Part shown: piece by piece, positions 33,279 through 41,176 of the stretch
Numbering within the stretch: position 1 is the first letter of the stretch
Layout of the letters: every line of letters starts with the position of its first letter
Assembly (NCBI GenBank): GCA_029266615.1
Contig: JAQSWN010000018.1
Coordinates: forward strand, 1 to 56,971
DNA from: Polyangiaceae bacterium
Lineage (GTDB): Bacteria > Myxococcota_A > Polyangia > Polyangiales > Polyangiaceae
Direction: 5' to 3'
DNA length: 56,971 nucleotides
Translations under genes and position numbers: made by a program
The notes under the pieces: generated by a model
What the model was told of the DNA's origin: nothing
Databases searched by the model: none
The model's input: the letters and a program-made list of their open reading frames with translations, nothing else

Positions 33279-35074
33279 GCGTCGAGGACGCGCAGCTCGA
33301 AAAGACGCTGAAAGAGGCGTACGCCCCCGGCACCCTGCCCTTTTGTCACGACCCCAAGTACCGACTGCGCTTTTCGGATCGTGGGCTGTGTGAGCTGGGC
33401 GAAGCCGAGCTGCAACGCTGCCCGGCCCTCAAAAAATCCTGCAGCCTCCCCTCGCTCAAAGCGCACGAAGCGCAAAAGCCCAAGTCCGATACGCGCATCC
33501 CGATTCCAGGATGGCTCGGCTCTGTCGCGGGAGCACTGCTCTGGCTGTTGCTCATCGGCCTGGCGGTGGGCATCTTGGTGGCGCTGATGCGCATGCATCG
33601 CACTCGCCGGCAGGACGACCGCGAGCCGGCGCCTTCCGAAGCAGGAGAAGGGTTCGATGAGCCGGGCGTCGCCGCGCCCGCTCCGCCCGCCGATACGGAC
33701 GTGCAACGCCTGCTCAATAGAGCGCGGCAAGCCGCCGAGCGCGGAGAGCTGGGGCCCGCTATCGACGCCGCGCACGCCGCGGCCATGCAAGGTCTCTCCG
33801 CGGCCGGCCAAATCGAGCTGGAGCGCGACCGCACCAATGGGGATTACTTGCGGGACTTACGCAAGGCGCCGCCCGTGTACACGGATTTCCGCGTTATCGT
33901 CGATCAGGTGGAGGCCGCGCAGTTCAGCGGAGCCACGCCCACGCGCGCCGCGTTCGACAGCGTCTTCGAGAAGGTCACGGCGATGCTCCGGCGGCTCGCC
34001 GTGCTCAGCCTCTTCCTCCTGGTGAGCTGCGGTGGCGGGACCGGCGCCGCCATCGAGACGCAAGAGACGTCGCCCTCCGGCCTCTACACGTTCAAGCGCC
34101 TCCTCATGGCGCAGGGCGCGGAGGTGCGTACCCGCATCAAGCCGCTCGCCAAGCTAGAAGACGTCTCCACCATCGTCCTGTTCTCGAACAACCTCGAGGA
34201 AGAAGAGGAGGCCCTGCTCGTCAAGTGGGTCCATGAGGGCGGCGTGCTGATCAGCGTTGGGACCTCTGATTTGGATGACGCGGGCGACGTGCGGCGGAGC
34301 TACGCGGACTGCGGCCGCCGCGCGAAGTACATGAACGCGGAGGGGCCGGACGTCGCGTTGAATTTCGCGGTCTTGGGCGGCAGCACGCTCAAAGTCGACT
34401 CCGAGTCGCCCGTCTCGCACTTCGTGCACGTCGAGTGCGGCGGCGAGCCCTACATCGTGAACGCGTTTCTGGGCGCGGGCGCGATCCGTTACGTGCCGGA
34501 GGCGGAGCTGCTCAGCAACGCGTCGCTCAGCGTGGCGGACAACGCGCGCTTGGTCGCAGACGTCGTCCAAGTCGGCGAGGACGAGACGGTGGAGCTCGTG
34601 GGGACGTGGACCGGTAGCGGCTCCCAATCACCCGTGCAATCCCTGCAAGCCGCGGGGATGATGCCGTTCATGCTCCAGCTGCTCGCCCTGGGGCTCTTGC
34701 TCGCGCTGCGACAGGGCACCTCTTTCGGTGCTCGCCGTGACGACACGCGCCTCGAGCGTCGAGCCTTCGCGGACCATGTGCGCGCCGTCGCCAGCACCTA
34801 CCACCGGGCCAACGCCGGCCACCTCGTCAGCGGTCATTACACGCTGCTCTTGATGGAGCAGCTGCGGGAACGGCTGTTTCCCAGCCAGTCCCCGACGCTC
34901 CTGCAGCTGGCGAGCGGCGTCGCTCGTCGCACCGGGCGGCCCGAGCGTGAGGTCGTGCAGCTGCTGGTAGAGGCAAAATCCGGTCTGGACGACGCCATCG
35001 AAGGTGTCGGCGTGAATCATAAGCTCATTCGGGAGCTCGAGCAGCTCTCGCTACAAGTTGGAGGCGTTTCGTGA
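33275..35074 (+). CDS. DUF4129-DUF4350 fusion protein with an internal lipoprotein signal
   Basis: 599 residues in one frame. The first ~235 (MSVEDAQLEKTLKEAYAPGTLPFCHDPKYR, one membrane segment 85-106, then a cytoplasmic domain with QAAERGELGPAIDAAHAAAMQGL) match DUF4129. At residue 237 an internal ATG (33983) begins MLRRLAVLSLFLLVSC, a textbook lipoprotein signal, followed by a DUF4350-type region (SGLYTFKRLLMAQGAEVRTR, TIVLFSNNLEEEEEALLVKWVHEGGVLISVG). In related clusters these are two overlapping genes; here the DUF4129 stop is missing. Either a real fusion, or two products with the second made from the internal start. Overlaps both neighbours by 4 bases. Confidence 0.8.
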   Translation: MSVEDAQLEKTLKEAYAPGTLPFCHDPKYRLRFSDRGLCELGEAELQRCPALKKSCSLPSLKAHEAQKPKSDTRIPIPGWLGSVAGALLWLLLIGLAVGILVALMRMHRTRRQDDREPAPSEAGEGFDEPGVAAPAPPADTDVQRLLNRARQAAERGELGPAIDAAHAAAMQGLSAAGQIELERDRTNGDYLRDLRKAPPVYTDFRVIVDQVEAAQFSGATPTRAAFDSVFEKVTAMLRRLAVLSLFLLVSCGGGTGAAIETQETSPSGLYTFKRLLMAQGAEVRTRIKPLAKLEDVSTIVLFSNNLEEEEEALLVKWVHEGGVLISVGTSDLDDAGDVRRSYADCGRRAKYMNAEGPDVALNFAVLGGSTLKVDSESPVSHFVHVECGGEPYIVNAFLGAGAIRYVPEAELLSNASLSVADNARLVADVVQVGEDETVELVGTWTGSGSQSPVQSLQAAGMMPFMLQLLALGLLLALRQGTSFGARRDDTRLERRAFADHVRAVASTYHRANAGHLVSGHYTLLLMEQLRERLFPSQSPTLLQLASGVARRTGRPEREVVQLLVEAKSGLDDAIEGVGVNHKLIRELEQLSLQVGGVS

Positions 35075-36030
35075 ACATCGAACAGGCGAGCCAGGTTTTG
35101 CAGCGCGTGGCCGGCGAGGTGGGGCGCGTGCTGATTGGTCAAGGCGAGCTCGTCGAGCAAGTTCTGATTGGGCTCTTGGCGCGCGGCCACGTGCTGCTGG
35201 AAGGGGTGCCCGGTCTCGGCAAAACGCTCTTGGTCAAGGCGCTCGCCCAAACGTTGGGCCTTTCGTTTCGGCGCATTCAGTTCACGCCGGACCTCATGCC
35301 GAGCGACGTCACGGGCTCGAGCGTGTACAACGCGAAGCTCACCGAGTTCAGCTTCGTGCCCGGGCCCGTCTTCGCCCAGCTCGTTCTCGCCGACGAGATC
35401 AACCGGGCTCCGGCGAAAACGCAATCTTCCCTCCTGGAGGCGATGCAAGATCGCAGCGTCTCCAGCGATGGCGTCACGCGCCCCCTGCCGCAGCCGTTCC
35501 TCGTCATCGCGACCCAAAACCCCATCGAGTCGCAAGGCACCTACCCGCTGCCGGAAGCCCAGCTAGACCGGTTCCTGCTCAAGCTTCAAATCGGGTACCC
35601 CGGAAAAGCGGCGGAATTCGCACTTTTGAAGAACTACGTCTCCGGCTTCGACTCCAATCGCTTGGAAGGCCTTCCGCAGCTGCTGCAGGAACCGCACGTG
35701 CGGGCGATGCAGGAAGCCGTCACCCAAGTGCGCATCACCGACGAGATCTTGGACTACATCACGAGCATCGTCGACCGCTCGCGGCACTTCCCGGCCGTCG
35801 CGCTGGGCGCGTCTCCGCGCGCCTCCATCGGTTTGCTCGCGGTCGCTCGCGCCCAGGCCTTGCTGCGCGGCCGTGACTTCGTCGTGCCGGACGACGTGAA
35901 GGCCCACGCGCACGGGGTGCTCCGTCACCGCTTGGTGCTGCAGCCGGACGCCGAGCTCGAAGGCACCAGTGCGGACGCTTGCGTGGACGCTATCTTGCGC
36001 GAGGTGCCGGTGCCGAAGACGGCCGCGTAG
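35071..36030 (+). CDS. MoxR-family AAA+ ATPase
   Basis: 319 residues with Walker A GVPGLGKT (45-52), Walker B VLADEINRAP, a sensor ATQNPIESQGTYPLPEAQLDRFLLK and the C-terminal AAA lid (residues ~230-310). MoxR proteins act as chaperones that assemble or activate partners carrying VWA-like domains; the following DUF58 protein is the expected partner. Start is GTG overlapping the previous stop (GTGA). Confidence 0.96.
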   Translation: MNIEQASQVLQRVAGEVGRVLIGQGELVEQVLIGLLARGHVLLEGVPGLGKTLLVKALAQTLGLSFRRIQFTPDLMPSDVTGSSVYNAKLTEFSFVPGPVFAQLVLADEINRAPAKTQSSLLEAMQDRSVSSDGVTRPLPQPFLVIATQNPIESQGTYPLPEAQLDRFLLKLQIGYPGKAAEFALLKNYVSGFDSNRLEGLPQLLQEPHVRAMQEAVTQVRITDEILDYITSIVDRSRHFPAVALGASPRASIGLLAVARAQALLRGRDFVVPDDVKAHAHGVLRHRLVLQPDAELEGTSADACVDAILREVPVPKTAA

Positions 36031-36032
36031 CC

Positions 36033-37340
36033 ATGCGCCGGCTCATCCCATCCCGCGCGCTCTTGCTTCTGGCGGCCGCACCGCTGCTCGTATCGCTGCT
36101 GTCGCTCGTCAATCCGAAGCTATCTCGCGTGGCGCTGTGGCTCGATGCGGCTCTGCTCTTCGTCGGCTTGTTGGACGCGCTGCTCGCCTGGCGGTTGCGA
36201 GTCAGCGTGCAACGCTCGGCGCCTGACTTCATGTCGCTTTCACGGCGCAACCGCGTCTCGCTGCGCCTCCGCGCCGAGTCACGCGGCGTGCGCCACGTCG
36301 AGGTGATGGACGACCTGTTCGATGGCGCAAAATCAGCAGATTTGCCCGTGAAAGTCCGCCTCAAGGGCAAAGCTGGCAGCGCGGTCGACTACCACGTGGA
36401 GCCGACTTTGCGGGGCGCGCACGCGCTCGGGGACCATCACCTCCGGCTCCCTTCACCGCTCGGCTTGTGGACGCTCCAGCGACGCGTACCGGCACGAAAG
36501 CCCGTACGCGTTTACCCGGACCTCAAACAAATTCAGGAGTTCGACGCGCTCTCTCGCCAAGACCGACAGATGTCCATGGTGCGCGCCTCGCGCCTCAAAG
36601 GTGGCGAAAGTGAGTTTGCTCGCCTACGCGACCACGTACCGGACGACGACAGTCGCCGCGTGGATTGGAAAGCCACCGCCCGACGCCAAAAACTCACGGT
36701 GCGCGAGTACCAGCTCGAGAGCAACCAGAACATCATGTTCTTACTGGACGCCGGGCGAGTCATGACCGGCATCGACTCGGGCCTCTCCCGCTTCGACCAC
36801 GCGCTCAACGCCACCCTCATGCTCGCTCACGTGGCGGCGCGCGGCGGCGATCGCGTCGGCGCGCTCGGCTTCGACGACACGCTGCGCGTGCTCATGACGC
36901 CGCAAGCCGGCAGCAAAGCCAGCCGCTCCATCATTCAGGCCACGTACGACTTGTTCCCGCGCCTGGTCGAGCCGGACTTCGACTTGGCGTTCCAAAGCCT
37001 CGCCGCGCGCGTCAAAAACCGCACGCTAGTCATCCTTTTTACCCACGTTATCGACTTTTCAGCCGCAGAAACACTGCTTCGGCGCGTCCGCGCGATCAGC
37101 CGTCGTCACCTACCGCTCGTCATCTGCTTTCGCGATTTGGACGTGGAAGGCCTGGCGGATCCGAAAGCCCGCTCCGACATTTACCTGAAGGGCGCCGCCG
37201 CTGAGCACCTCCGTTGGCAGAAGGCGCTCATGAAGGACTTGAGGCGTGGTGGCGCGTTGGTTCTAGAGACGACCGCGCGCGAGCTGACCGGAAAGCTGGT
37301 GAGCCGCTACTTGGAGATCAAGGCGCAGCGGCTCCTGTAG
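36033..37340 (+). CDS. DUF58 protein (VWA-like partner of MoxR)
   Basis: 435 residues. Two N-terminal membrane segments (8-28, 38-56), a beta-rich middle and the DUF58 core (GGESEFARLRDHVPDDDSRRVDWKATARRQKLTVREYQLESNQNIMFLLDAGRVMT) that leads into a VWA-like fold with a MIDAS-type DAGR. Start ATG is 3 bases after the MoxR stop. Last gene of the six-gene chain. Confidence 0.93.
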   Translation: MRRLIPSRALLLLAAAPLLVSLLSLVNPKLSRVALWLDAALLFVGLLDALLAWRLRVSVQRSAPDFMSLSRRNRVSLRLRAESRGVRHVEVMDDLFDGAKSADLPVKVRLKGKAGSAVDYHVEPTLRGAHALGDHHLRLPSPLGLWTLQRRVPARKPVRVYPDLKQIQEFDALSRQDRQMSMVRASRLKGGESEFARLRDHVPDDDSRRVDWKATARRQKLTVREYQLESNQNIMFLLDAGRVMTGIDSGLSRFDHALNATLMLAHVAARGGDRVGALGFDDTLRVLMTPQAGSKASRSIIQATYDLFPRLVEPDFDLAFQSLAARVKNRTLVILFTHVIDFSAAETLLRRVRAISRRHLPLVICFRDLDVEGLADPKARSDIYLKGAAAEHLRWQKALMKDLRRGGALVLETTARELTGKLVSRYLEIKAQRLL

Positions 37341-37415
37341 GACCTCGCCCTCGGTGTCCTCGCTTCTCTCTGCCCGCGCCGGAGCCGCCCCCCGATACCT
37401 CCGCCGGCTCGCCAG
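37341..37415. other. Spacer after the MoxR/DUF58 operon
   Basis: Short GC-rich spacer leading into the dispersed repeat; no terminator seen. Confidence 0.3.
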
Positions 37416-37670
37416 TCGACTATTTCTAAAAAAGAGCGCGTGTTCGAGACTCGGAACGATGTCGTAGCTTGGATTGAATTTGTTGAATGATTTCGTTCTG
37501 CGGAGCGCGCATCGCCACTTAGTCGCAGCAGAGACAATCCTTCCGTGCTTCTGAAGATGGTTACCGATACGACCGATCCGTTTTGAGTCGCGCTGCTCTC
37601 GAAATCGTGGCCGAAATTTAGTGATTTCTGCGACTGCGGCTCGAGTCTACAGGGTGCCTCCTTTTTTGAG
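37416..37670 (+). repeat. ~254-bp dispersed element with inverted termini, copy 2
   Basis: Second copy of the element at 17567-17820, same orientation. Shared blocks: GTGTTCGAGACTCGG (37440-37454), ACTTAGTCGCAGC (37517-37529), GAAATCGTGG and CGAAATTT (37601-37619), CGAGTCTAC (37642-37650), GGTGCCTC (37653-37660). The inner part is more diverged than the ends. Left end TTCTAAAAAAGAG and CGAGACTCG; right end reversed gives CTCAAAAAAGGAG and TAGACTCGAG, so the termini are inverted repeats of roughly 40 bases. No ORF; the first ~15 bases of the T-rich right end may terminate transcription of the upstream operon. Confidence 0.8.
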
Positions 37671-37718
37671 CTGAGGTTGAGGCCGTTCGAGCAAACGATG
37701 TGCAGGCCGTCAGGGAGG

Positions 37719-37866
37719 GAAGCGAGGCGACCCGGCGTCGCAGAGAGGAAGCGAGGCGACCCGGCGTCGCAGAGAGGAAGCGAGGCGACCCGCCGTCGCC
37801 GAGTGGGAAGCGAGGCGACCCGGCGTCGCCGAGTGGGAAGCGAGGCGACCCGCCGTCGATAAGGCG
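37719..37866. repeat. Five direct tandem copies of a 29/30-bp unit
   Basis: Units begin with GAAGCGAGGCGACCC at 37719, 37748, 37777, 37807 and 37837, so spacing is 29, 29, 30, 30. Each has the internal stem GCGAC...GTCGC. The period is not a multiple of three, so it is not a coding repeat. Copies are contiguous with no spacers, so it is not a CRISPR array. VNTR-like. Confidence 0.85.
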
Positions 37867-37946
37867 GCCATCGCCGAAGGTATCGCGAGCCGGATCGCGA
37901 CCGGGACGTCCCCGAGCCGCGGCCAGCTCGGATGCAATGAGGAGGG
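37867..37946. other. Spacer before the repressor-controlled gene
   Basis: Short stretch between tandem repeats and the stop of the next gene; nothing recognised. Confidence 0.3.
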
Positions 37947-38864
37947 CTAACCTTTGAAGGCGCCGGATTGCGGTGGGCCGCTGGGCGCGCGGAGGGGCGA
38001 CGAGTGATAGCGAGCGGGAAGGTAAACGTTGACGTTTCCGCCCTCTACCAGAAGCAAGCCAATGCCGAGGGACCGAAGCCTTCGATCCAACGCGAAGGGA
38101 TCCCAGCGCAACGTGCCGCCAAGGGTGGCGGCGCGACGTACGTAGTCCAGCGCGACAGCGGGGGCGCAAGCAATGTAGTGCTCGTGAGCGAAGCCGGATT
38201 CAGCGCCGAGCGCGGGCAAGTCTCGATCCAGAACGCCGGAGTGAGGCATGGGCGCGACTGCTACGGTGAACGAGGAGTGGCGTAAGCTAGAGGGAGGCGC
38301 AGAAGATGGACGCACGGTGAGAGACGCCGAGGCGGAGGGCGGTGAGGACCGTGGCGTGGGCCATGCGGGTACTGGCGAGGGGGGAAGCGGTGCCTGCCCG
38401 GGCGCGGTTGGTGCTGGCGAGGGCGGGCTGTGGCCGACGAGAGGCCAGCACCGCGCGCCGAGCTCCTCGGCGCCGCTGATACGAGTGGCTCGTTCGCGGA
38501 GCCAGGCTTTGCAGCGTTCGGAAAGCTCGGCCGCGCTCGGCTCTGCCAGCAGCTGGTGACGAAAGGCGGAGTGCTCGAAATGCGGCGAGGTGTAGGCGCA
38601 CAGCACGACGATCTCTTCGAGCGAGAGGCTCTGGTAGGCGGAGCGGGTAACCGAGAGGTGAATGGCGCGACGCTTGAGCTGGGCGAGCTGTTCCACGACG
38701 GAGGTGGATTGCGGCGGCTCGCCGGTTAGCTCGCGCAAGAGGAGCTCGAGCGAGCCGGGCGCCGCCAGCAGCTGCTCCAGCGCGGTCGCGCGGACATAGC
38801 AGTAGCGCTGTGCGGCGTGCGGAATGTTCGCGGAAAAACCGAGTCCCGATAGATGAAATGGCAT
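37947..38864 (-). CDS. Protein of unknown function, probable target of the adjacent repressor
   Basis: 305 residues from ATG 38864 (the frame is open upstream but would overlap the operator). N-terminal helical domain (SLELLLRELTGEPPQSTSVVEQLAQLKRRAIHLS..., RATALEQLL), a Pro/Ser-rich middle (~145-200) and a compact C-terminal domain (HEHYIACAPAVALDYVRRAATLGGTLRWDPFALDRRLRSLGIGLLLVEGGNVNVYLP). No family recognised. A perfect palindrome 57 bases upstream matches the one before the XRE repressor gene, so it is probably repressed by it. Confidence 0.6.
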   Translation of the reverse strand: MPFHLSGLGFSANIPHAAQRYCYVRATALEQLLAAPGSLELLLRELTGEPPQSTSVVEQLAQLKRRAIHLSVTRSAYQSLSLEEIVVLCAYTSPHFEHSAFRHQLLAEPSAAELSERCKAWLRERATRISGAEELGARCWPLVGHSPPSPAPTAPGQAPLPPSPVPAWPTPRSSPPSASASLTVRPSSAPPSSLRHSSFTVAVAPMPHSGVLDRDLPALGAESGFAHEHYIACAPAVALDYVRRAATLGGTLRWDPFALDRRLRSLGIGLLLVEGGNVNVYLPARYHSSPLRAPSGPPQSGAFKG

Positions 38865-38920
38865 GCAGACTCCCCAGGTCGGCACATGACGCGCCACGGG
38901 GCGCGCGTGACGAACGAGAG

Positions 38921-38940
38921 CACCATCACATAAGATGGTG
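38921..38940. promoter_or_regulatory. Operator A (perfect inverted repeat)
   Basis: CACCATC (38921-38927), spacer ACATAA, GATGGTG (38934-38940): perfect 7-bp arms. Lies 57 bases upstream of the start of the unknown gene and 16 bases before the stop of the repressor gene. Same consensus as operator B. Confidence 0.75.
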
Positions 38941-38956
38941 CAGCGGCGCAAGCCAG

Positions 38957-39775
38957 CTATTCGCCCCGCGTGGCGGAGTCTCGAGCAGAACGAGCGGACC
39001 GCGCGGGCCAGAGTACTCGCTCCAGCTCGGCCAGCACGCGGAGGGCGCCCGCGCCATCTGCGTCAGCGTTCACGTGAAGCGGGGCAAAGTCGGGGTTGTC
39101 CGAGCGGAGCTGGAGCTGGAGGGCGCCGCTGCCACCGGCGCGAGGCTCGAGCGGACCGACACGCTTGAGCACGTAGGAGCCGCCGGTTTCGGGATCTGCG
39201 TGGTCGCGCCACTCGACGGCAACCACGCGTCCTTCGAGCGCGCCGACGACGGGGCCGCGCAGAAGGACTAGCGCGCCACTCGGCACCGTGGGAGCCATGG
39301 AGCGACCGTGGACTTGTGCCACGAAGCGGCCCGTCACTTGTGACGGCTTAGCGCCTTTGAGCTTGATCCAGGCCGCAACCTCCACGTCTTGCGCGCCGCC
39401 AAAGCGGCTGGCGGCCGCCTGAAGAGTCATGACCGGGACCGCGCCGCGCGTCGGGCCTGCGTCAGGTTCGAGCACGGTGTGACCGAGCCTTTCGAGCCCT
39501 CGGAGCGCGCGCTTCAACGAGAGCTCGCTGCCTGGCGCCGTGAACGGCTCGCCGTTCGTGAGGAGCTCGTGCGGGTCGACGTCGAGCACGTCCGCGACTT
39601 TGGCCAGAGTCTCGAGGGTCAGATTCTGGCGGCCCGCCTCGAGGCGCTGCACGTTTTTGGAAGCAATACCCAGCGCCTCCGCCACCGCGTCTTGCGTCAG
39701 CCCCCGCGCGACGCGGAGCGCCTTGATGCGCCGGGCGACGAACGCGATGATTTCCGGCGGGGGAGGCCGACGCAC
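38957..39775 (-). CDS. LexA/CI-like repressor: XRE helix-turn-helix plus S24 peptidase domain
   Basis: 272 residues. N-terminal XRE-type HTH (residues 9-66: ARRIKALRVARGLTQDAVAEALGIASKNVQRLEAGRQNLTLETLAKVADVL) and a C-terminal S24 domain: Ser159 (HGRSM) and Lys204 (YVLKRV) form the self-cleavage dyad. Such proteins are cleaved when RecA is activated by DNA damage, relieving repression. Start GTG. Operator B (39810-39829) lies 34 bases upstream, so it autoregulates; operator A controls the downstream gene. The neighbours are not obvious phage genes, so this may be a domesticated module. Confidence 0.9.
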   Translation of the reverse strand: MRRPPPPEIIAFVARRIKALRVARGLTQDAVAEALGIASKNVQRLEAGRQNLTLETLAKVADVLDVDPHELLTNGEPFTAPGSELSLKRALRGLERLGHTVLEPDAGPTRGAVPVMTLQAAASRFGGAQDVEVAAWIKLKGAKPSQVTGRFVAQVHGRSMAPTVPSGALVLLRGPVVGALEGRVVAVEWRDHADPETGGSYVLKRVGPLEPRAGGSGALQLQLRSDNPDFAPLHVNADADGAGALRVLAELERVLWPARSARSARDSATRGE

Positions 39776-39809
39776 GCCGGGACGATGCGCTGACGATGGC
39801 TTTCGGTAC

Positions 39810-39829
39810 CACCATCACAAAAGATGGGG
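39810..39829. promoter_or_regulatory. Operator B, upstream of the repressor gene
   Basis: CACCATC (39810-39816), spacer ACAAAA, GATGGGG (39823-39829): the same 20-bp layout as operator A with two differences (one in each half), 34 bases before the repressor start codon. Six of seven arm positions pair. Confidence 0.75.
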
Positions 39830-40110
39830 TATCATCGAGGGGTGGTCGCCTTCGACTGGCTCCGATTAGGAAATTTGCTCCAGAGGCTCGCACGAAGAGC
39901 GCGGTCTCCTTCACCTTCCAACGCAGCAATCCACACCCCGCCCCCAGAGCTCGGCGCGGTCGACCTGCCGGTAGACTCGAGCCAGCCCCGAATCGAGTCA
40001 GGCACGTGGGTTCGCGGCCCCCGCGCCTAAGGCTGTGGGGCGCGATCGTGGCCGTGCCCAAAACGAAACCTGAGAGCGCGGCCCCGGGCAAAGGGCGGGA
40101 TCTGCGCTCC
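39830..40110. other. Intergenic stretch after the decayed phosphotransferase
   Basis: About 280 bases; contains no open frame with domain similarity. A short match to the end of the dispersed repeat (GTAGACTCGAGCC at 39971) is probably chance. Confidence 0.35.
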
Positions 40111-40601
40111 TCAAATCCGGCGCAAGATTTCGATAGATTCCTGCACCACCCGCGTCGTCTCGGCCCAGACGCGAGGGCGCTCCTGGCTGCCGTCCAAAAA
40201 GTGCCTCTGCGAAACGAGGTCCACCAGACGTGAGAGCGGAAGCCATCTCCGCGGCAGCTTGCCGCCGGCGTTTTGGTAACCGTCCACGAAAGCTTCGCGG
40301 AACCCATCGGGAAGCGCGCGGCCGGCGCGGAGGAACAAGCCAACATCGATGAGAGTTGGGCCTGCGCAGGCGAATTCCCAAGCCGGCGAGCGTGTGCCCG
40401 CACACGCCCGCGACATGGATGAGCTCGGACGTAAGAGTCGGTGTGACCGCGCAGCCAATTTCGCAGGTTCGTCTTGGCGAGACCGGTCGTCAGGAGCTGT
40501 GCGCGCTCGAGCTCAGCGCCCGGTAACGCGGCCGCGAGGAGCGCGGTGAGCGCCTCGGGCGTCGGTACGGCGTGGGTCGGCCGCTCCCAGCCTTCTTCCA
40601 T
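40111..40601 (-). pseudogene. Decayed aminoglycoside-phosphotransferase-like (APH/choline-kinase) gene
   Basis: The N-terminal piece from ATG 40601 (ALTALLAAALPGAELERAQLLTTGLAKTNLRNW, the typical 'TTGLxNTN' start) and, in another frame, the C-terminal piece SPAWEFACAGPTLIDVGLFLR...PDGFREAFVDGYQNAGGKLPRRW...LVDLVSQRHFL match the two ends of an APH-family kinase. The region between them that should carry the HGD catalytic loop is absent, so an internal deletion plus frame change killed the gene. Confidence 0.7.
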
Positions 40602-40624
40602 CGGGCTTCACGGTAGCACGCGGC

Positions 40625-41176
40625 GTGAGTTACCTTGCGTTCGTGCTCCGGCGTATCGTCATCAAGGGGACTAGCGGCGCTGGAAAGACGACGTTGTCAC
40701 GGATGGTCGCTGAGCGACTGGGCGTGCCGTGCATCGAGCTCGACGCGCACCATCATGGGCCGAACTGGCGTGCGGCGAGCGCCGAGGAGCTGCGGGCGAG
40801 CGTCTCGGCGGTTCTGGATGACTCGCGCGGCTGGGTGGTGGACGGCAATTACGAGGCGAAGCTCGGGGACTTGATTTTGGACCGCGCGGAGCTGATCGTC
40901 TGGTTGGATTTGCCGCTGCTTACGAAACTGCGGCGCCTCGTGCATCGCACGTGGCGGCGTTGGTCGCGGTCCGAGGAGCTGTGGAACGGCAACCGCGAGA
41001 CCTTGCTGCACACCGTGTGGGGAGCCGAATCGCTGTTTTGGTGGATGCTGCGCAGCCACGTTCGCCAGCGCCGCAACCTCCCTCGTAAGCTCGCGTCGCG
41101 ACGCTACGTGCGACTGCGAAGCGTAGAAGAAGTTGCGGCGTGGCTCGCGGCCCTACCTCAGGGGGTAGCGCCGTAG
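40625..41176 (+). CDS. Small P-loop NTPase / topology-modulation-type kinase
   Basis: 183 residues with P-loop GTSGAGKTT (15-23), an acidic-His motif LDAHHHGPNW (39-48) typical of the 'DNA topology modulation' (FlaR-like) and adenylate-kinase-type family, and GWVVDGNYEAKLGDL. Substrate unknown; the family is related to shikimate/gluconate kinases. Start GTG. Its last 19 bases overlap the stop end of the opposite lipoprotein gene at 41158. Confidence 0.82.
   Translation: MSYLAFVLRRIVIKGTSGAGKTTLSRMVAERLGVPCIELDAHHHGPNWRAASAEELRASVSAVLDDSRGWVVDGNYEAKLGDLILDRAELIVWLDLPLLTKLRRLVHRTWRRWSRSEELWNGNRETLLHTVWGAESLFWWMLRSHVRQRRNLPRKLASRRYVRLRSVEEVAAWLAALPQGVAP

Noticed and set aside
37719..37866. Regular repeats suggesting a CRISPR array
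   Set aside because: Units are directly contiguous with no spacers, and no cas genes are near.
37618..38169. Minus-strand open frame across the tandem repeats
   Set aside because: Arg/Ser-rich composition and the 29-bp period shifting the reading frame between copies make it non-coding.
39969..39985. GTAGACTCGAGCC matching the reversed right end of the dispersed element
   Set aside because: A lone 13-base match with no neighbouring blocks; probably chance.
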